Below, in pieces: positions 49,107 through 62,783 of a stretch of 64,000 nt of DNA. The notes below the pieces were generated by a model. That model made no database searches. It was not told where the DNA came from and saw only the letters and a list, made by a program, of their open reading frames with translations. The stretch comes from Paralvinella palmiformis. Lineage: Eukaryota > Annelida > Polychaeta > Terebellida > Alvinellidae. The position numbers and the translations under genes are program-made. Location: NCBI GenBank assembly GCA_025642065.1, contig JAODUP010000117.1:1-64000 (forward strand), read 5' to 3'. Numbering within the stretch: position 1 is the first letter of the stretch; every line of letters begins with the position of its first letter.

Positions 49107-50640
49107 TAAAACATATACGTCATTTATTGCGAATAAATAAATAAAGCATCGTTTCTTTTCTCACTTTTTCTATATATTCTCTACTAATGGATCACCTCCC
49201 TATACGGACCAATTGAGATAGATTCCACGAATGACTTTTAGAGAGGTTTTACTGTACACATATCCAATTTTGAATATATGTTGTCTTAGTAATACTTTTT
49301 ATATTAACAAAACATTCCTTTTGTATGCATTTTGCTTCTCCTGAACAAGAACAATGCCATTACATCCCTAGAGAATAGTCCCAACATAACTGCCGTATAT
49401 GTTACCTATTAACATCCAAAAGATGTGGTAACATTCGATGTATATGTGTCTGAAAGAATGTGTTTTGTGTGTCTATGTCTGTATGTGTGTGTCTGTGCAT
49501 GGTTTCATGACATGTATTAGAGACATGACGCAATAAAACAAGTTAGGGCCAAAAAGATTAGCATTGTAGATTGTAAATGTAAAGTCTTCTACATAAATAT
49601 ACACTACACACCACACATCAGTGGTATATACAGATATTAGGCCGACCATTTATAGCTCAATAACATTTCCATATTGATCGTCATTTCAAAGGATCGGTAA
49701 TACACGAGAAATGATTTAATGTAGCATCACGACTCTAAAAAGTTTTCCCTTTTATAGCCAGTATTTCCCATTTTTCAGACCACACCACATTAGTCAGTGT
49801 GTGCATATGTGTTTTCTAGAAATACACCAAATGTTTTTAAACAAGCTATGATGCCAAAATATTTTATTAAAATTAAGTATACCTATTCTATATAACAGGT
49901 TCATTAAAATTACGTTTATAAATAATGTATTATATTATATCATATCATATAATATCACATGATTGAGTGAGCAAATGAGCGAGAGAATGAGTGAGTGTCA
50001 GTCAGTCAGTCAGCCAGACAGTCTCATTGAAGCAATCAATTAGATGGTGGGTCAGTTAGTATGGTTCAGAGACACATCGGGACTAAAACTTAATTTAGTA
50101 TCATCACTTTTCTGTCATCTCTTACATGTATGACGATATTGTGGATCAGTTTCAAAATCAAAATCCTCAAACTTGTATGTTAAAAGTCATTACGAATTCC
50201 TCCACAAAAGTAATAACGATCGAACTAATGGAACTGTTAATGCTATCATTTTAGAAAATCGATCATGTTCCTAGAGAGATTATTATTTTATAATAAAATG
50301 GCAGATCAAATTAAAGCAAAAATGCGCAGTAAATTTATGCTTAATTACCCTACTAATACACCGTTTTTACTAAAAGTTAAACATAATCTAATTAGACAGC
50401 CAAATGAAGTAAGTGTTACACAGTTATTAGCCAGCCACTTAAAGGTTATCAACCGGGTATCCGAAACTAGACAACACACATAGAAATATAGTTTCTGTAT
50501 TCCGGGAACGTTGAGATTGGCTTATTTCGGACATTCAGTACTTTCGGGAAACCGAGGCCGGACACCTTTCACAAAACAAACACTAAGTAAGAACAAGAAG
50601 AACACTTAATTAAACATGTCACTTGGTTAAGTCACACGGC
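49105..50640. other. AT-rich sequence with a small GAGT to CAGT tract
   Basis: GAGTGAGTGTCAGTCAGTCAG is at about 49988-50012. The frame at 50265-50483 is AT-rich and unrecognised. Confidence 0.45.
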
Positions 50641-50651
50641 TATCTCGTCAC

Positions 50652-50991
50652 TCAGTTAAGATTCGATAGCTCCGTCACGTGGTCTGTATATTCTATGTCC
50701 TTGAACGCGTCGTTCATCAGTTGATCCTTCAGTAATCGTATCCTGATGTCGATAGTCCTGTATTTCTTCTTGTGAGCCGAAGGTCTCCAGTGAACATCCA
50801 GCTGCTTCACCTTCACCTCGTTAACGAAACTGGACCAACTCGAATATGTTTGGGTTACTCTTCTGTGTCATATTGTTCAACTTGAGATGCCATCCCTCCA
50901 GATGATTGTCGGTACAATGTCCCTCATTGCCGAAGTGGTTCCACATGTAAATAGGCCAGAGTACTTCGACCCAGGCAGTGGTGACATAAGT
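50652..50991 (-). pseudogene. C-terminal fragment of a second MULE-type transposase
   Basis: On the minus strand from about 50991 downwards: YVTTAWVEVLWPIYMWNHFG, then CTDNHLEGWHLKLNN (the family's RTNNxxEGWHxxLN block) and SNPNIFELVQ. After a one-base frameshift, VNEVKVKQLDVHWRPSAHKK then KYRTIDIRIRLLKDQL runs to a stop (TGA) at 50654-50652. The order and motifs match the C-terminal end of FLYWCH/MULE-type transposases. The catalytic core is not seen nearby. The sequence differs clearly from the MULE at 44983-47422, so it is a different lineage. Confidence 0.8.
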
Positions 50992-53820
50992 CCATGACTT
51001 GTGTGCTCTTCAATATAATCCAATTCTAGGATCCAAACATACTCTAATTAAACATCAAAACAATATAAGCCAATTCTAAGATTACAACATGCGCTAAGAT
51101 CTGCAATAAAGGGAGAAGATTCGCTTGATTTATTGTGCTTGTCGGGAAATAGGGACAATGATTTCGGATAGTCGGAACTTTGAAATCTCTGGCATTTTGG
51201 AAATCTGGTACTTTGTAAGATACGTTTTGGGGGAAATTGGGCCGACACCCACAATACCCTGTGTTAAACTATTGTTATACGTAAGTTTCTTAACTTCAGA
51301 ATATTTTAAGAATATCCTAACATCAGCAGATGTTTAGTAACTAAAATGACTTGCTGTTATCATAATACTGATCAAAGAAATCATTGTATATTGATGATTT
51401 ATCATTTAGATAGCTATCAGGTTCACGATTTTCAATCTCGACACGATCGTGTCATTACGAAACGTGGCATTTGGTGTCAAAGCTGACACAAATTAAAGTG
51501 AATCTAGTAAAATGTAAGAACAGCATCTTTATTTGTGTATAATCCTGTGACAATTGTTTCCATTTAAACCTGTTATTAGGTTTGTAATGATCTTATCACA
51601 ACTGAAAGGTCACTTATAATAAAGATTAAACAGTTTTATTGAAATATAATACAATTTGTGGTTTGTGGTTTGAATCCGTTACTTTGCTTTATATGACAGA
51701 TGTCGATTTTGAAAATAAATACCATGTAACATGTAAACACACAAATGTGTTCATTTGGATCAATGTGTTTTTAACGCAAAATGTGCTCTTTTAACTATTT
51801 ATCAGTGTATTTATTTTAATGTGTTTGTGTGTGGGTTTCTGTGTGTATCTGTATGTATGTATGTATGTATGTATGTGTGTCTGCGTGCGTGTGTGCGTGC
51901 GTGCGTGCATGTATGTGTGTGTGTGTGAGTGTGTGTATGTGTGTCTGTGTATGTGTGCGTGCGGGTGTATATAAATAAAACCCTCTGAATATTTGACTGC
52001 ATCGCATAGGCCTCCATTAACTTAGCTCTATGTTGTGATGTACGATTAGGATAAATTAAATGATTAAGATGAATATTGACCAATATTGGTAAGGAAAGTG
52101 TCATAAGACATCGTGGTACTATCACCGATAATATGTCGTTTTATATTTTACAGAAAAGCCTAAAAACATTTAGTTGTTATTTTTATTTACTGCTCTTATA
52201 TAAAATAATTTGTCTCATAAAATTATCTGAGAATGGTTTGCTGGGTCGGAAAAAGATGTAAATGTTCTGTTGTTATTATCATTGTTGTCATCATGGTCAT
52301 CTTCATCATCCCTAGCAACAGCGGCACCAACATAACTTAGTAGCGTGTCCCACGTGTATATCAGCGCTTATCCTTCCTAAACATGATCTCTCTGTCTCCA
52401 AAAACATCTTCTGTCTTCTACCATCTTCCAACCCCGCAACCCTTTGATCATCTCCAGGTCATCAAAGATACAGACACTTTCTATCACTAAGTAAGGTCAT
52501 TATACCGAGATAGGAGTTAGCCAAGAGCGTGTTAGGATGACATCAACTATGATAGTAAAGGTATTGACCTTTCTGGGGATAGCTTATAAAATGCGAATGA
52601 TTTACCTCTTTGTTACCTCTTGGATTTCAATTAAATTTATTGTTTGTTATTATTGTTATTGTTATTGTTGTTGTTGTTGTTGTTGTTCTGCTTCAATATA
52701 TTTGTAACAGGGTTTATTTCGTTTTGAGTTATTGCAGGTGACTCAGTGATAATGTCCTCAAGTGGGCTATTGTTAATTATTTGGCTGTTGACATTGAGTG
52801 TCATCTTCATCTAGATTCATTATTTGTCCTTTTTCCTAGTATATGGTTAAATGGTAAGAATGTGTTCCCGAACTTTTCTAGAATTAGTAGGCTCGAAATA
52901 AAAGAGAAGGGTCACGGTTCTTTATTACATCGATAGAACAAACATATCAATGTAAAATAATGACATAAAGTATGGTCTACTTATATTATATATTAAAATA
53001 CTTATCATCCAATTGAAGGCATGTCCAGCACAAAATTTGACTTCAAAAGGAATACTATTTTTCTGGAATGTAAAATCCGATTTTGTAAAAAGCGTTATTA
53101 CAATACCATATCACACTGTTGTCTAACGGTTTCTTTCAGGGTATAATTTTACATCCGGTATAAAACATCAACTCGTTTCCGGCGCAGCAAGTGACATATT
53201 TCTTAACTTAATAGTAGAAAGACTCGCCAATTAACCCGAAGACAATGAAACACCTTTGTCTAAACGAAGTTACACACAAACAAGCAACTTACATGCAATT
53301 CGTTTCTTTCGAGGCGATATTCAGTCACTAGTCATTCGGATGTCCGCATTCTAGAAAATAAATATTCATCTATCAGATCAGTGAACTTATTACTACATTA
53401 ATAATATAATAATTTCGTCAATATGATACAATATTCTTTTCCAATGTAATTAACCTATTTAAGCTAAATTTGAAGCTCTCTATCTCTCTCTTACTCCACC
53501 CCCCACCCCCCTCTCTCTATTAGTAACTCTCCCCCCTCTCTCTCTCATATACAAATTACAATTAGATGACACATTTTGTAAACAGTCACCCAGCTGATGC
53601 ACAATATTAAAGATCTGTAACTAGATTATTCTCCTTGGTGATGATATTATATAAGGTAACTGATGTAGGTAACTGACAGTTACCGTTTGTAGGTTGGAGC
53701 ATTAATTAAAGTAGTAAATAAATAGGTTAAGTTTTTTTGGACCAATGATAATACTTGTCCTAACATCCCGTGTGTCAGAACAAATATTCTAAATACGGCA
53801 TTAGTTGTTAGTATAGGATG
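50992..53820. other. AT-rich sequence with microsatellites, no gene seen
   Basis: GTAT/GTGC-rich tract at about 51826-51965 (its HTHT frames are artefacts), (TTG)n near 52640-52688, and CT-rich stretches near 53480-53545. Frames at 51048-51337 on both strands are unrecognised. Confidence 0.5.
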
Positions 53821-53960
53821 TCTTCAAGCTCTAGGTGATAGCGATGCTGGACACAAACCTCTAACACTTCGGTTCAAACCTCGACGGGGCTGTGTCATAA
53901 GGGTGTTTTCTATCTGTCCCATTATCTTTGCTCGGTCTATTTAGCCTAGATTGTTGAGAA
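53820..53960 (+). mobile_element. tRNA-derived SINE, plus strand, diverged
   Basis: The head GGTGATAGCGATGCTGGAC (A-box region) and GGTTCAAACCTCGACGGGGC (B-box) precede AAGGGTGTTTTCTATCTG and CTCGGTCTATTTAGCCTAG. This is the same order as the SINE at 6212-6405. Confidence 0.75.
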
Positions 53961-54124
53961 CAATAGCCAGAAAAATAGCACTGATCGAAACTCAAAAAAT
54001 TATTTGAACATCCAGACGGATACGCGCGCAAATATCCGAGAAAGAGGATGACACTCACTTGAAATAAACTGTATCTGAGATTCGGTTATAATCATAATGG
54101 CTTCATGCATCAATTATGGGTGCG

Positions 54125-55100
<976 letters not shown>

Positions 55101-55310
55101 TGACATGAAATTGATTACATATACTGCAGTAAAATGTTAAATGTTATATATCGGGAAATAAGTAAAACTATAGGAGTCATGACAATGGTAATTCACGGTC
55201 AACTGATACCAGTTTAATGTGATTAATTACTTCCTGGTGTTCATGATCATGATCAATTATCTGTGGACAGAATTGGTATATCTATCTGTCAAACAAGACA
55301 GTTCACCAGA
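55101..55310. other. Unassigned sequence
   Basis: Nothing recognised. Confidence 0.4.
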
Positions 55311-55530
55311 ACGCTGGTCAGACAGTCAATCCGTCAGTCAGTCAATCAGTCAGTCTGTCAGTTAATCAGTCAGTCAGTCAGTTAATCAGTAAGTCAGTTA
55401 ATCAATCAATCAGTCAGTCAGTCAGTCAGTTAATCAGTCATTCAGTCAATTAATCAACCAGTTAATCAATCAGTCATGCAATCAGTCAGTCAGTTAATCA
55501 ATCAGTCAGTTAATCAGTCAGTTAGTAACT
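55311..55530. repeat. Degenerate (CAGT)n/(CAAT)n array
   Basis: CAGT units mixed with AATC, TAAT and CATT variants, an eroded relative of the CAGT arrays at 26703 and 34924. Confidence 0.9.
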
Positions 55531-55722
55531 GTTTTACATCATTAGCAAATAAACTGCATAATAAATTACCCCCATTAAATGACGAAAAACATAATTCTTT
55601 AAAAAAAACAATTGTCATAACCAGCTATAAATCACTTAAACTTGAGTAGCTTCCTCAACACGATTCGTCTATCGGGATCTCTAAAACAAACATAAATAAG
55701 AGACTAAGTAAAAAATGTCTTT

Positions 55723-55920
55723 AGATGATGATGATGATGATGATTGATGATGATTGATGTTTTAATGCCACTTTTGTGCACAAGGTAGGCTAAATGGGCC
55801 GAGCGACCTCCAACGGTAATGAAGCGAAGTCAAAGATGAAACACCCCTTCAGATATGCTCACGCCGAGATTCGAACACGGATGGTAGTGATCTGTGATCC
55901 GACAAGCTACCGTTAGAACG
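55723..55920 (-). mobile_element. tRNA-derived SINE, minus strand
   Basis: As read on the plus strand: (GAT)n tail complement, CCACTTTTGTGCACAAGGTA, GGCTAAATGGGCCGAGCGAC, GTAATGAAGCGAAGTCAAAG, ATGAAACACCCCTTCAGATA, then the B-box complement GAGATTCGAACACGG and a tRNA-like head to about 55920. Same family as 6212-6405, opposite orientation. Confidence 0.88.
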
Positions 55921-56993
55921 CGGATGAAAAATGTCAAATCTCATGACTGTGTCATTTCGATAGTTTATATTTCAAGGCGTTTGTTCGCTATCGTTTTGAT
56001 AACAGATATCAAGATGACATATTACACGTTCTATCAAAACAAAACTCTTGGTAACGTATCGGTGATTTTCAAGTTTAACGCTTTTCCGGAGTTGACCTTA
56101 TCCACAAACAGATAGATGACAAACGGATGATTATGTAGGCGGATTATAAGAGACTCTCTGTCATGACTATTATGTGTCACGATTTGTCCCATCTTCAGCA
56201 GTGTATCAAATGATTCATCTTCCTATTGTTAACATAGATAATAAGAGCAGTAATCCGGTGTTCTCGGTGTAGTAGTATGATTTCGATGATTGTTTTCAAA
56301 GGTTCAAGTATTCCTAAATATCGTCACAAGAAGAGAGAGTAGACGCTTCACACTTCATATCTACTTTATTTTCTACTCTACTTCCGCTCGCCAGTGGACG
56401 TGACACATTTGTCACTTGCGAAGAAAAGGACTGTCTGGGCTCCAAAGGCTGATGAGTAGCCCTGACTTATAATAAATGTTCGGGGCTGATTTATATATAT
56501 AGGTTTATGTATGTTCCCGTTTATGTATGATGGAGTGCATAATGGATATATATTTAGCTTCGTGTGTGTTTAATTTGTGTGTATTTAACTTGAATGTATA
56601 GATCTGTGTATGCATAGATTTATATATAACAAAAATCTCCGGTTATTTGGTTCTTGGTGTTCTGAATCAGTTATCATCACGTATACTTATCCTAAAATAG
56701 ACGCGCATGTGCACGTTCATTACTATTAGCAGCAGGTACAAATATTTTCGGATCTAAGCATTATTGTTGTCATATCAACCCCCAAAACTATGACAACAAC
56801 GTAAACAATTATTCTGCCATTGGCTTTCTCACTCCTAGCAACAAAATGTTAATGAAGGAACCGTTTTCTGTATTTACTAATTTACTAATAATGTACCCGT
56901 TTTAATTTGACACGGGCAACACTAAATAATAGCATTACTTACTAATTAGAGCAACCAATTTTTCTGACAGTTTTAAATATTAAACAGATCGAT

Positions 56994-56994
<1 letters not shown>
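55921..56994. other. Unassigned sequence, no gene seen
   Basis: Frames are short and unrecognised. Confidence 0.45.

Positions 56995-57032
<38 letters not shown>
56994..57032. repeat. (CA)n microsatellite
   Basis: Short CA run. Confidence 0.94.
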
Positions 57033-57033
<1 letters not shown>

Positions 57034-57394
57034 TTACACCACTCGCAACAATAACATTACAACAGCAAAAATCAACACCAGGTGGCAGTGCCTGATAAAT
57101 GGCAGCCATCGATCTGCATCCGAAATTTCAACATCAACACTTTTACGGGCAAATTTAACTGAATTTTTATTGGCTAAACATAATTAAATATCGGAATCAT
57201 ATTACACTAATAATTGCCTTCGATGTTATTCCTATTGCTTTCTGAACATCGGATATTGATAGAAACAGAAATTATTATTATTACTATTTTTATTATTATT
57301 ATTATTATTAGAAATGCTGAAAAAATGTTACCACCTACAGACTGGCATTATAGTTACTAGTACTGTGTTCTAGAGAATAGGCTAGTTAATATAT
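57033..57394. other. Unassigned AT-rich sequence with (ATT)n
   Basis: (TTA)n at about 57272-57310. No gene. Confidence 0.45.
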
Positions 57395-57530
57395 GTGGCT
57401 TCTAATCCTATTTTATTCCCGTCTTCAACAGTATGGCATTATACATCCTAGTCCGTTATTGTGGTTGCTATTTATATTGAGAGCTAAAGCGTTTTATAGA
57501 TTTGATAAAGGTCAGGTCTACAATGGATAT
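57395..57530 (+). repeat. R5 dispersed repeat, copy 2
   Basis: Core CGTCTTCAACAGTATGGCA to ATATTGAGAGCTAAAGCG aligns with 33582-33660. Class unknown. Confidence 0.45.
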
Positions 57531-57675
57531 AAAAACGTCTATCTCTTACACCGAATTCGATGTTATACCAACTGATGAACACGATGATAGTGAAAGGAGA
57601 GATGGCTCGCCAATTAAATTAATATTTTAGAGGTATTCTTTGTATAATTTCCCCAGATCGAGTTAACATAAAACT

Positions 57676-57825
<150 letters not shown>

Positions 57826-58070
57826 CTCAAGGCTACTTACCCATTTTAACCAAAAACCAGTGAATAATTTCACCAATGAAATATATATGCTAAAGTGTTG
57901 TTATTATTTTTCTTTTGTCTTTCCTTTCCCTGTTGTCCTTGTAAATATTTAAGTTTATTCAATACAAGCTAGCCCTGTTTAATTATCACTAATCTGTCTC
58001 TTGATAGTTCTAGTTGTTGTTTTCGCCAGTTTTCATGTTATCTGGGGCTACAAGTTTTGAAAAGATTATA

Positions 58071-58074
<4 letters not shown>
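57826..58074. other. Unassigned sequence
   Basis: Nothing recognised. Confidence 0.4.

Positions 58075-58149
<75 letters not shown>
58075..58149. repeat. (AT)n microsatellite
   Basis: A pure AT run of about 74 bp. Confidence 0.97.
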
Positions 58150-58150
<1 letters not shown>

Positions 58151-58332
58151 CCTAGATATGTACATAAAATGTTTTCACTGAATCAATATTCCAAAGAAGA
58201 TTTATGGAACCTTTCCTTGTGGTGACCTCTCCGCATCCTTCCGGTTTAGCTGGTCAAGTAGTACCTGAGGAAATTAGCAATTATTACCCTCAGCCAAATA
58301 AAACCTTAAAAATAGGATTTTAGATATGACAA

Positions 58333-58460
58333 CTGTGTGTGTATGTGTGTGTATGTGTATATGTGTGTGTATGTGTGTGCGCGCGCGCGCGTGCGTGCGT
58401 GTGTGTGTGTGTGCGTGTGTATGTGTGTGTGTGTGCGTGTGCGTGCGTGTGCGCGTGTCT
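58333..58460. repeat. (TG)n/(CG)n/(TGCG)n alternating tract
   Basis: TG with TATG steps, a GCGCGCGCGCG core at 58379-58390, then TGCG/TG. Alternating purine-pyrimidine of this kind can adopt Z-DNA in vitro. Confidence 0.93.
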
Positions 58461-58465
58461 TTATA

Positions 58466-58640
58466 TAGGATTGGTAAAGACGGAAAGCCTTTGAAGTAAA
58501 TCGATGGGCGTGTAATCACACTTAACATGGTGCTTAGATATCCATTCATATCTTTATGGACACGGCATCGATTTAACATCAGTGTTATGTCTGTTAATGG
58601 ACTTAATGGCAGCAAATCTTTGATGATGGGGGTGATCACG
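58466..58640 (+). repeat. R3 dispersed repeat, copy 2
   Basis: Partner of 3895-4090: GAAAGCCTTTGAAGTAAATC, ATGGTGCTTAGATATCCATT, TATGTCTGTTAATGGACTTA and CAAATCTTTGATGATG. Unknown class. Confidence 0.6.
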
Positions 58641-59669
58641 GGGATGTCTAGATCATTTCATAATAAAAACAACAAAGTAGATTTAATTAAGAGCTCTTGC
58701 ACAGACGATGTACGCGACATCCCATTAAAATCAATGTAAGACATTCAATAATAAAATTCAAAGATCAATATTATTTATTAATGATGGCAAAGTTGAACAT
58801 ATTTAAACTTTTTAATCTCCCGTAGATAACTTATTCCACAAAATGGGAAATGCCACACCAAACGCACAATCAATATATGACTTGAGCCGAGACGTGGGTT
58901 CCTGCAAACAACATCTCACTGAATGAAATGAGTTGTCCTTCTTACTTTTTAATGGATCTTCACGCACGTATTCAGGTCCCATATCATTTGATAGATGTGA
59001 TGGAGTTGTCAATTTCACTATATTTGGCGTAGTACAGTGGTCATGGTGTGCTCACTTTCAAGGGTTTTGTGTGTTGGAGTCGTCCTCCTTTCCCCGCCCC
59101 CCACCCCAACCTATTTAAAGAAACCACCCGTGTATTCCGCTCACATGAACTTACTAACATAAAACCAAATGTTGACTAAGAACAAATTTGTCTAAAAAAA
59201 GATCACTTGTCTATATAAAGGTCACTTATCTATAGGCAAGTCACTTGGCTATCTGGATTAGACAGTTTTAAATCTATATCCCAGAAAAAGGGGGGATGTC
59301 TTCTGTGGATATTTGCTTGTTCACGCTTATTTTGTTTGTTTTTTGTTGCCTGTAATACAACGACGAACAATATGTTATCAAGCCAAACACTAACTGGTAT
59401 ATTCAGTCATCGCACTTGCTACTTAAGTTCTAAATATAATTCGAATATAAAACATTGAATCACCATATACGACAAACTAATTTAGGTACATAGTTCTTAT
59501 AAATAAAACGCTTTTAATAATTGACAAACGGCATAGTGTTCGAATTAAAACAAATTACAGATGAGTCATTATTGTGAGAATGCCTAAATTAAGGCTTAAG
59601 ACATTATTAGAATATATTATCTCCTTTTAGAGGAACATATCATGTGGGTAACCCAGAAATATAGGTACA

Positions 59670-59670
<1 letters not shown>
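58641..59670. other. Unassigned AT-rich sequence
   Basis: Small approximate repeat of a GTCACTTRTCTATA motif at about 59201-59256. A poly-C/CCA-rich patch lies at about 59088-59110. No gene is supported. Confidence 0.45.

Positions 59671-59736
<66 letters not shown>
59671..59736. repeat. Compound (AC)n-(AT)n microsatellite
   Basis: CA run (59671-59704) directly followed by AT run (to 59736). Confidence 0.97.
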
Positions 59737-59742
<6 letters not shown>

Positions 59743-59984
59743 CAAAACATTACTAGCCCCAAAGTCAATGTGTTAGAGAGGACCTTTCATGCCCAATTAT
59801 GTATTATAATATTGTAGAAATGCTCCAACTTACCCACCAAATAACCATAAATGGCAAATGTTAACTCTGGTAAAACAACAACAAATAAAACAAAATAACT
59901 TAAACACTTAAACAAAATAAAAGTGAAGAGTTACAGTCGTAATGTTTAACGTGTTCAAGTCGAAAGACGAACGTTATCAAGTTA

Positions 59985-60370
59985 ATCGACGTCAGATTCT
60001 GCGCATCCATAAAAGCACCATTTATCAACCTTTAGTCGCCGTCGTCGTTCAATAAAGGTCCAGTTTAAGGTTATGTTTTCACGAAGCCATTTTGCGTGCT
60101 GGGTCTCAGTGAAGGCGTTAAAACATAATACGAGCTCAGCGAGTCAATACACATCGTGCCACCGAACGGTGTACTGGAGCGGTTAAGCCGGGCCCAGTCC
60201 ACTTACAGTAAGACGTGTAGCGCGGGATATGGCTCGGTCGTCGGAATTACGCGACAACCATTCGTAGAGTACGTTCATGGTCGGGGCAGGGTGCTGCCAG
60301 AGGACGGGTTTATTTGGGTCGTGTCATCATGCTGGGGGTCAGCTCGTGGATATATGTCAGTACAGATTTA
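59985..60370. other. Locally CpG-rich, higher-GC patch with a 71-codon frame
   Basis: In contrast with its AT-rich surroundings this patch has many CpGs: GTCGCCGTCGTCG at about 60033, GAGCGGTTAAGCCGGGCCC at about 60177, GTAGCGCGGGATATGGCTCG at about 60216, and CGGAATTACGCGACAACC. The frame 60156-60371 has a normal mix of residues (STYSKTCSAGYGSVVGI) with no family I know. It could be a first exon or promoter, or a GC-rich element. Evidence is compositional only. Confidence 0.3.
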
Positions 60371-60765
60371 GTGGGATGGCAGAAGATAAGATCGATGTTT
60401 TATTATCGATATCTAACAATATCATCCTCTGGCTGGCTTCGCGTTGATGATAATAACTTAGTGTCATCGATAATGTGAGGTGGGAAGATGCCTATCTCAT
60501 CGTATCTAATACGGATATATGCTGGAAGAGGATGACTCGGGCAATGATAAATCCTTGATCGGGATATTTTCGGATATTAGGGATAATTAGACTATGTGTA
60601 GTTTGAGTGTTATCAGTCCGGTAAGTAACATTTTATCTTGTTGCTCCCAGATCCAGAAAGTTTTCCTTCATTGTCCCCATCTTTATCTATATCTAACCAT
60701 GTTTACTTTCACGATACGGGATTTGTTTGTTCGTCTTTTTGTGTCTGCTTTCAATTTTCCGTCGA

Positions 60766-60976
60766 TTTGCTTGTTTGCTTGTTTGCTTGCTTGCTTGCTT
60801 GCTTTCTTGTTTGTTTGTTTGTTTGTTTGTTTGTTTGCTTGTTTGTTTGTTTGTTTGTTTGTTTGTTTGTTTGTTTGTTTGTTTGTTTGTTTGTTTGTTT
60901 GTTTGTTTGTTTGTTTGTTTGTTTGTTTGTTTGTTTGTTTGTTTGTTTGTTTGTTTGTTTGTTTGTTTGTTTGTTT
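60766..60976. repeat. (TTTG)n array
   Basis: GCTT/GTTT variants, then a perfect GTTT run of roughly 136 bp from 60841 to 60976. It leaves three frames open (VCLF repeats), so the 87-128 codon frames are artefacts. Confidence 0.97.
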
Positions 60977-61245
60977 CTAATCCAGTCTGATTCGGTACGG
61001 TCTAATTTGTGTTAAATATTAGGCGACGAAGATGTACTGACAGAGATAGTACACTGTCTGTAATATTCAATGGGATGATAATAATAAAAGAGAAGCGACT
61101 GTAAATGTGACGATTTTAAACCTCTGTGTAACAAAACATGATCATGTCGGAACATCACAGTTATGATAATGTGTAAATTAATGTTGTTGTTGATGTTGTT
61201 GTTATTGTTGTTGTTGTTATTCAAGTTCCGTTTTCTGTGTGTGCT
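60977..61245. other. Unassigned sequence with (GTT)n
   Basis: (TTG)n at about 61177-61218 gives a poly-N frame on the minus strand. No gene. Confidence 0.5.
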
Positions 61246-61249
61246 TATT

Positions 61250-61365
61250 AGTCACCTCCAAATGTTTAATTGCATAACCATCTATATTTATAGCTAGCAT
61301 TTTATTTCTGCATCTTTATAAACTTTATATCATGTTTGCTATTTTCTTCAAAGATCAGTTTGACA
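61250..61365 (+). repeat. R2 middle-block fragment
   Basis: TATTTATAGCTAGCATTTTA, TTCTGCATCTTTATAAACTT and TTCTTCAAAGATCAGTTTG match the block at 21838-21935 of R2 copy 1. Confidence 0.55.
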
Positions 61366-61398
61366 TGAAAGGAAATTTATTAAATCCAATATTTTAAT

Positions 61399-61547
<149 letters not shown>

Positions 61548-61779
61548 CGCACGTAAGAACGTGTATCATTTTTCATTTGGCCTCGTTCCTTTTGGAGATG
61601 ACTCGGTTAATAATATTCCATGTTGATGAAAATAGCCATGAAATACCACCAACTACATATAGAAACCTAAACGATTGATACACGAAAATAACAATGATAA
61701 ATGTGTGTATCAAATGAAAGAAACATTCGTATTATTGTCAATATATAAATCACCAACACTGTTGTCTTCTTTCTTTGTC

Positions 61780-61947
61780 AAATATTGCTGTCTTGTGGCC
61801 ACTTCTGTGTACAAGGTGGGCTAAATGGCCTCCAAATTTAATGAAGCGAAGTGAAAGGTGAAACACCCTTCTGATATAGCCCTGTCGGGGTTTGAACCCC
61901 GGTGCTATAGATGTGTGGCCAGCCGCGCTACCAGTTAGGCCATGGGT
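61780..61947 (-). mobile_element. tRNA-derived SINE, minus strand
   Basis: Plus-strand blocks: GGCCACTTCTGTGTACAAGG, GGGCTAAATGGCCTCCAAAT, AATGAAGCGAAGTGAAAGGT, GAAACACCCTTCTGATATAG, CGGGGTTTGAACCCCGGTGC (B-box complement, good GGTTCAAACCCC), GTGTGGCCAGCCGCGCTACC (A-box complement GGTAGCGCGG) and TAGGCCATGG. The best-preserved tRNA-like head in the window. Confidence 0.88.
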
Positions 61948-62150
61948 TCTTTCTTTGTCAAAATTTGTCACCTAATATATCTGGTGCATAAATTATTGTT
62001 ATTTGTTATTTAAATCATCGTAATATTGAATTCAATATGAAACAGAAACACTAGTATTCAAATATAAATATTATAATTATTTTTATTTATTGACTAATCA
62101 GTCATTAGCATGTTCTGTGTAAATATATTGACCATTGACCTGGGATAATA
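61948..62150. other. Unassigned AT-rich sequence
   Basis: Nothing recognised. Confidence 0.4.
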
Positions 62151-62183
62151 TGAGAGAGAGGGGGAGGGAGGGAGCGAGAGGGG

Positions 62184-62239
<56 letters not shown>
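62151..62239. repeat. (GA)n microsatellite
   Basis: GA run with GGGG and GGGA interruptions at the left. Confidence 0.95.
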
Positions 62240-62724
62240 AATTACTTGTCATGACGAGTTACAATTAGTGATTGTGAGATAGTGATCAACTAATTTAATG
62301 CTGGCCTCACCTGGATGACATGGCCGAGGGATACTACTCTCTGGAGAACAAGATAACCTGAAACTGAACTCTTTTTTTAGCTAAAGGAAGAACGATCCTA
62401 CGGACACCGATAAAATTACGATCCATTTCCACGACCCACAGGTCTTCAATCCGTTGTACTATGACAGATTACAACCAGATGACACCATTAGAAGACGACG
62501 GTACGATGAACTGAACGAGCAAGCAAGCGGTTAATTTAACTGCGACTCTAGTCCCACCTAGGACATATGACCACGTGACTATCCTATGGGGAAATGAGAT
62601 GATCAAATGACATTGGTGCAGGTGGTGAATACCATTGTCAATCTGTGTGAAGCTTACTATCCTTGATGATGGTACTAAGTGATATAATAAATATCACAAG
62701 AAAGTTTTATTCTCCCGGTCTTGG
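62240..62724. other. Unassigned sequence, no gene seen
   Basis: Nothing recognised on either strand. Confidence 0.45.
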
Positions 62725-62758
<34 letters not shown>

Positions 62759-62783
62759 GAGAGAGAGGGGGGAGAGAGAGAGC
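62725..62783. repeat. Compound (AT)n-(GA)n microsatellite
   Basis: AT run to 62752, short AAATAAA linker, GA run with GGGG. Confidence 0.95.

Noticed and set aside
61870..61947. Functional tRNA gene on the minus strand
   Set aside because: Good A and B boxes, but it continues into the SINE body and lacks a paired acceptor stem and Pol III terminator at tRNA length.
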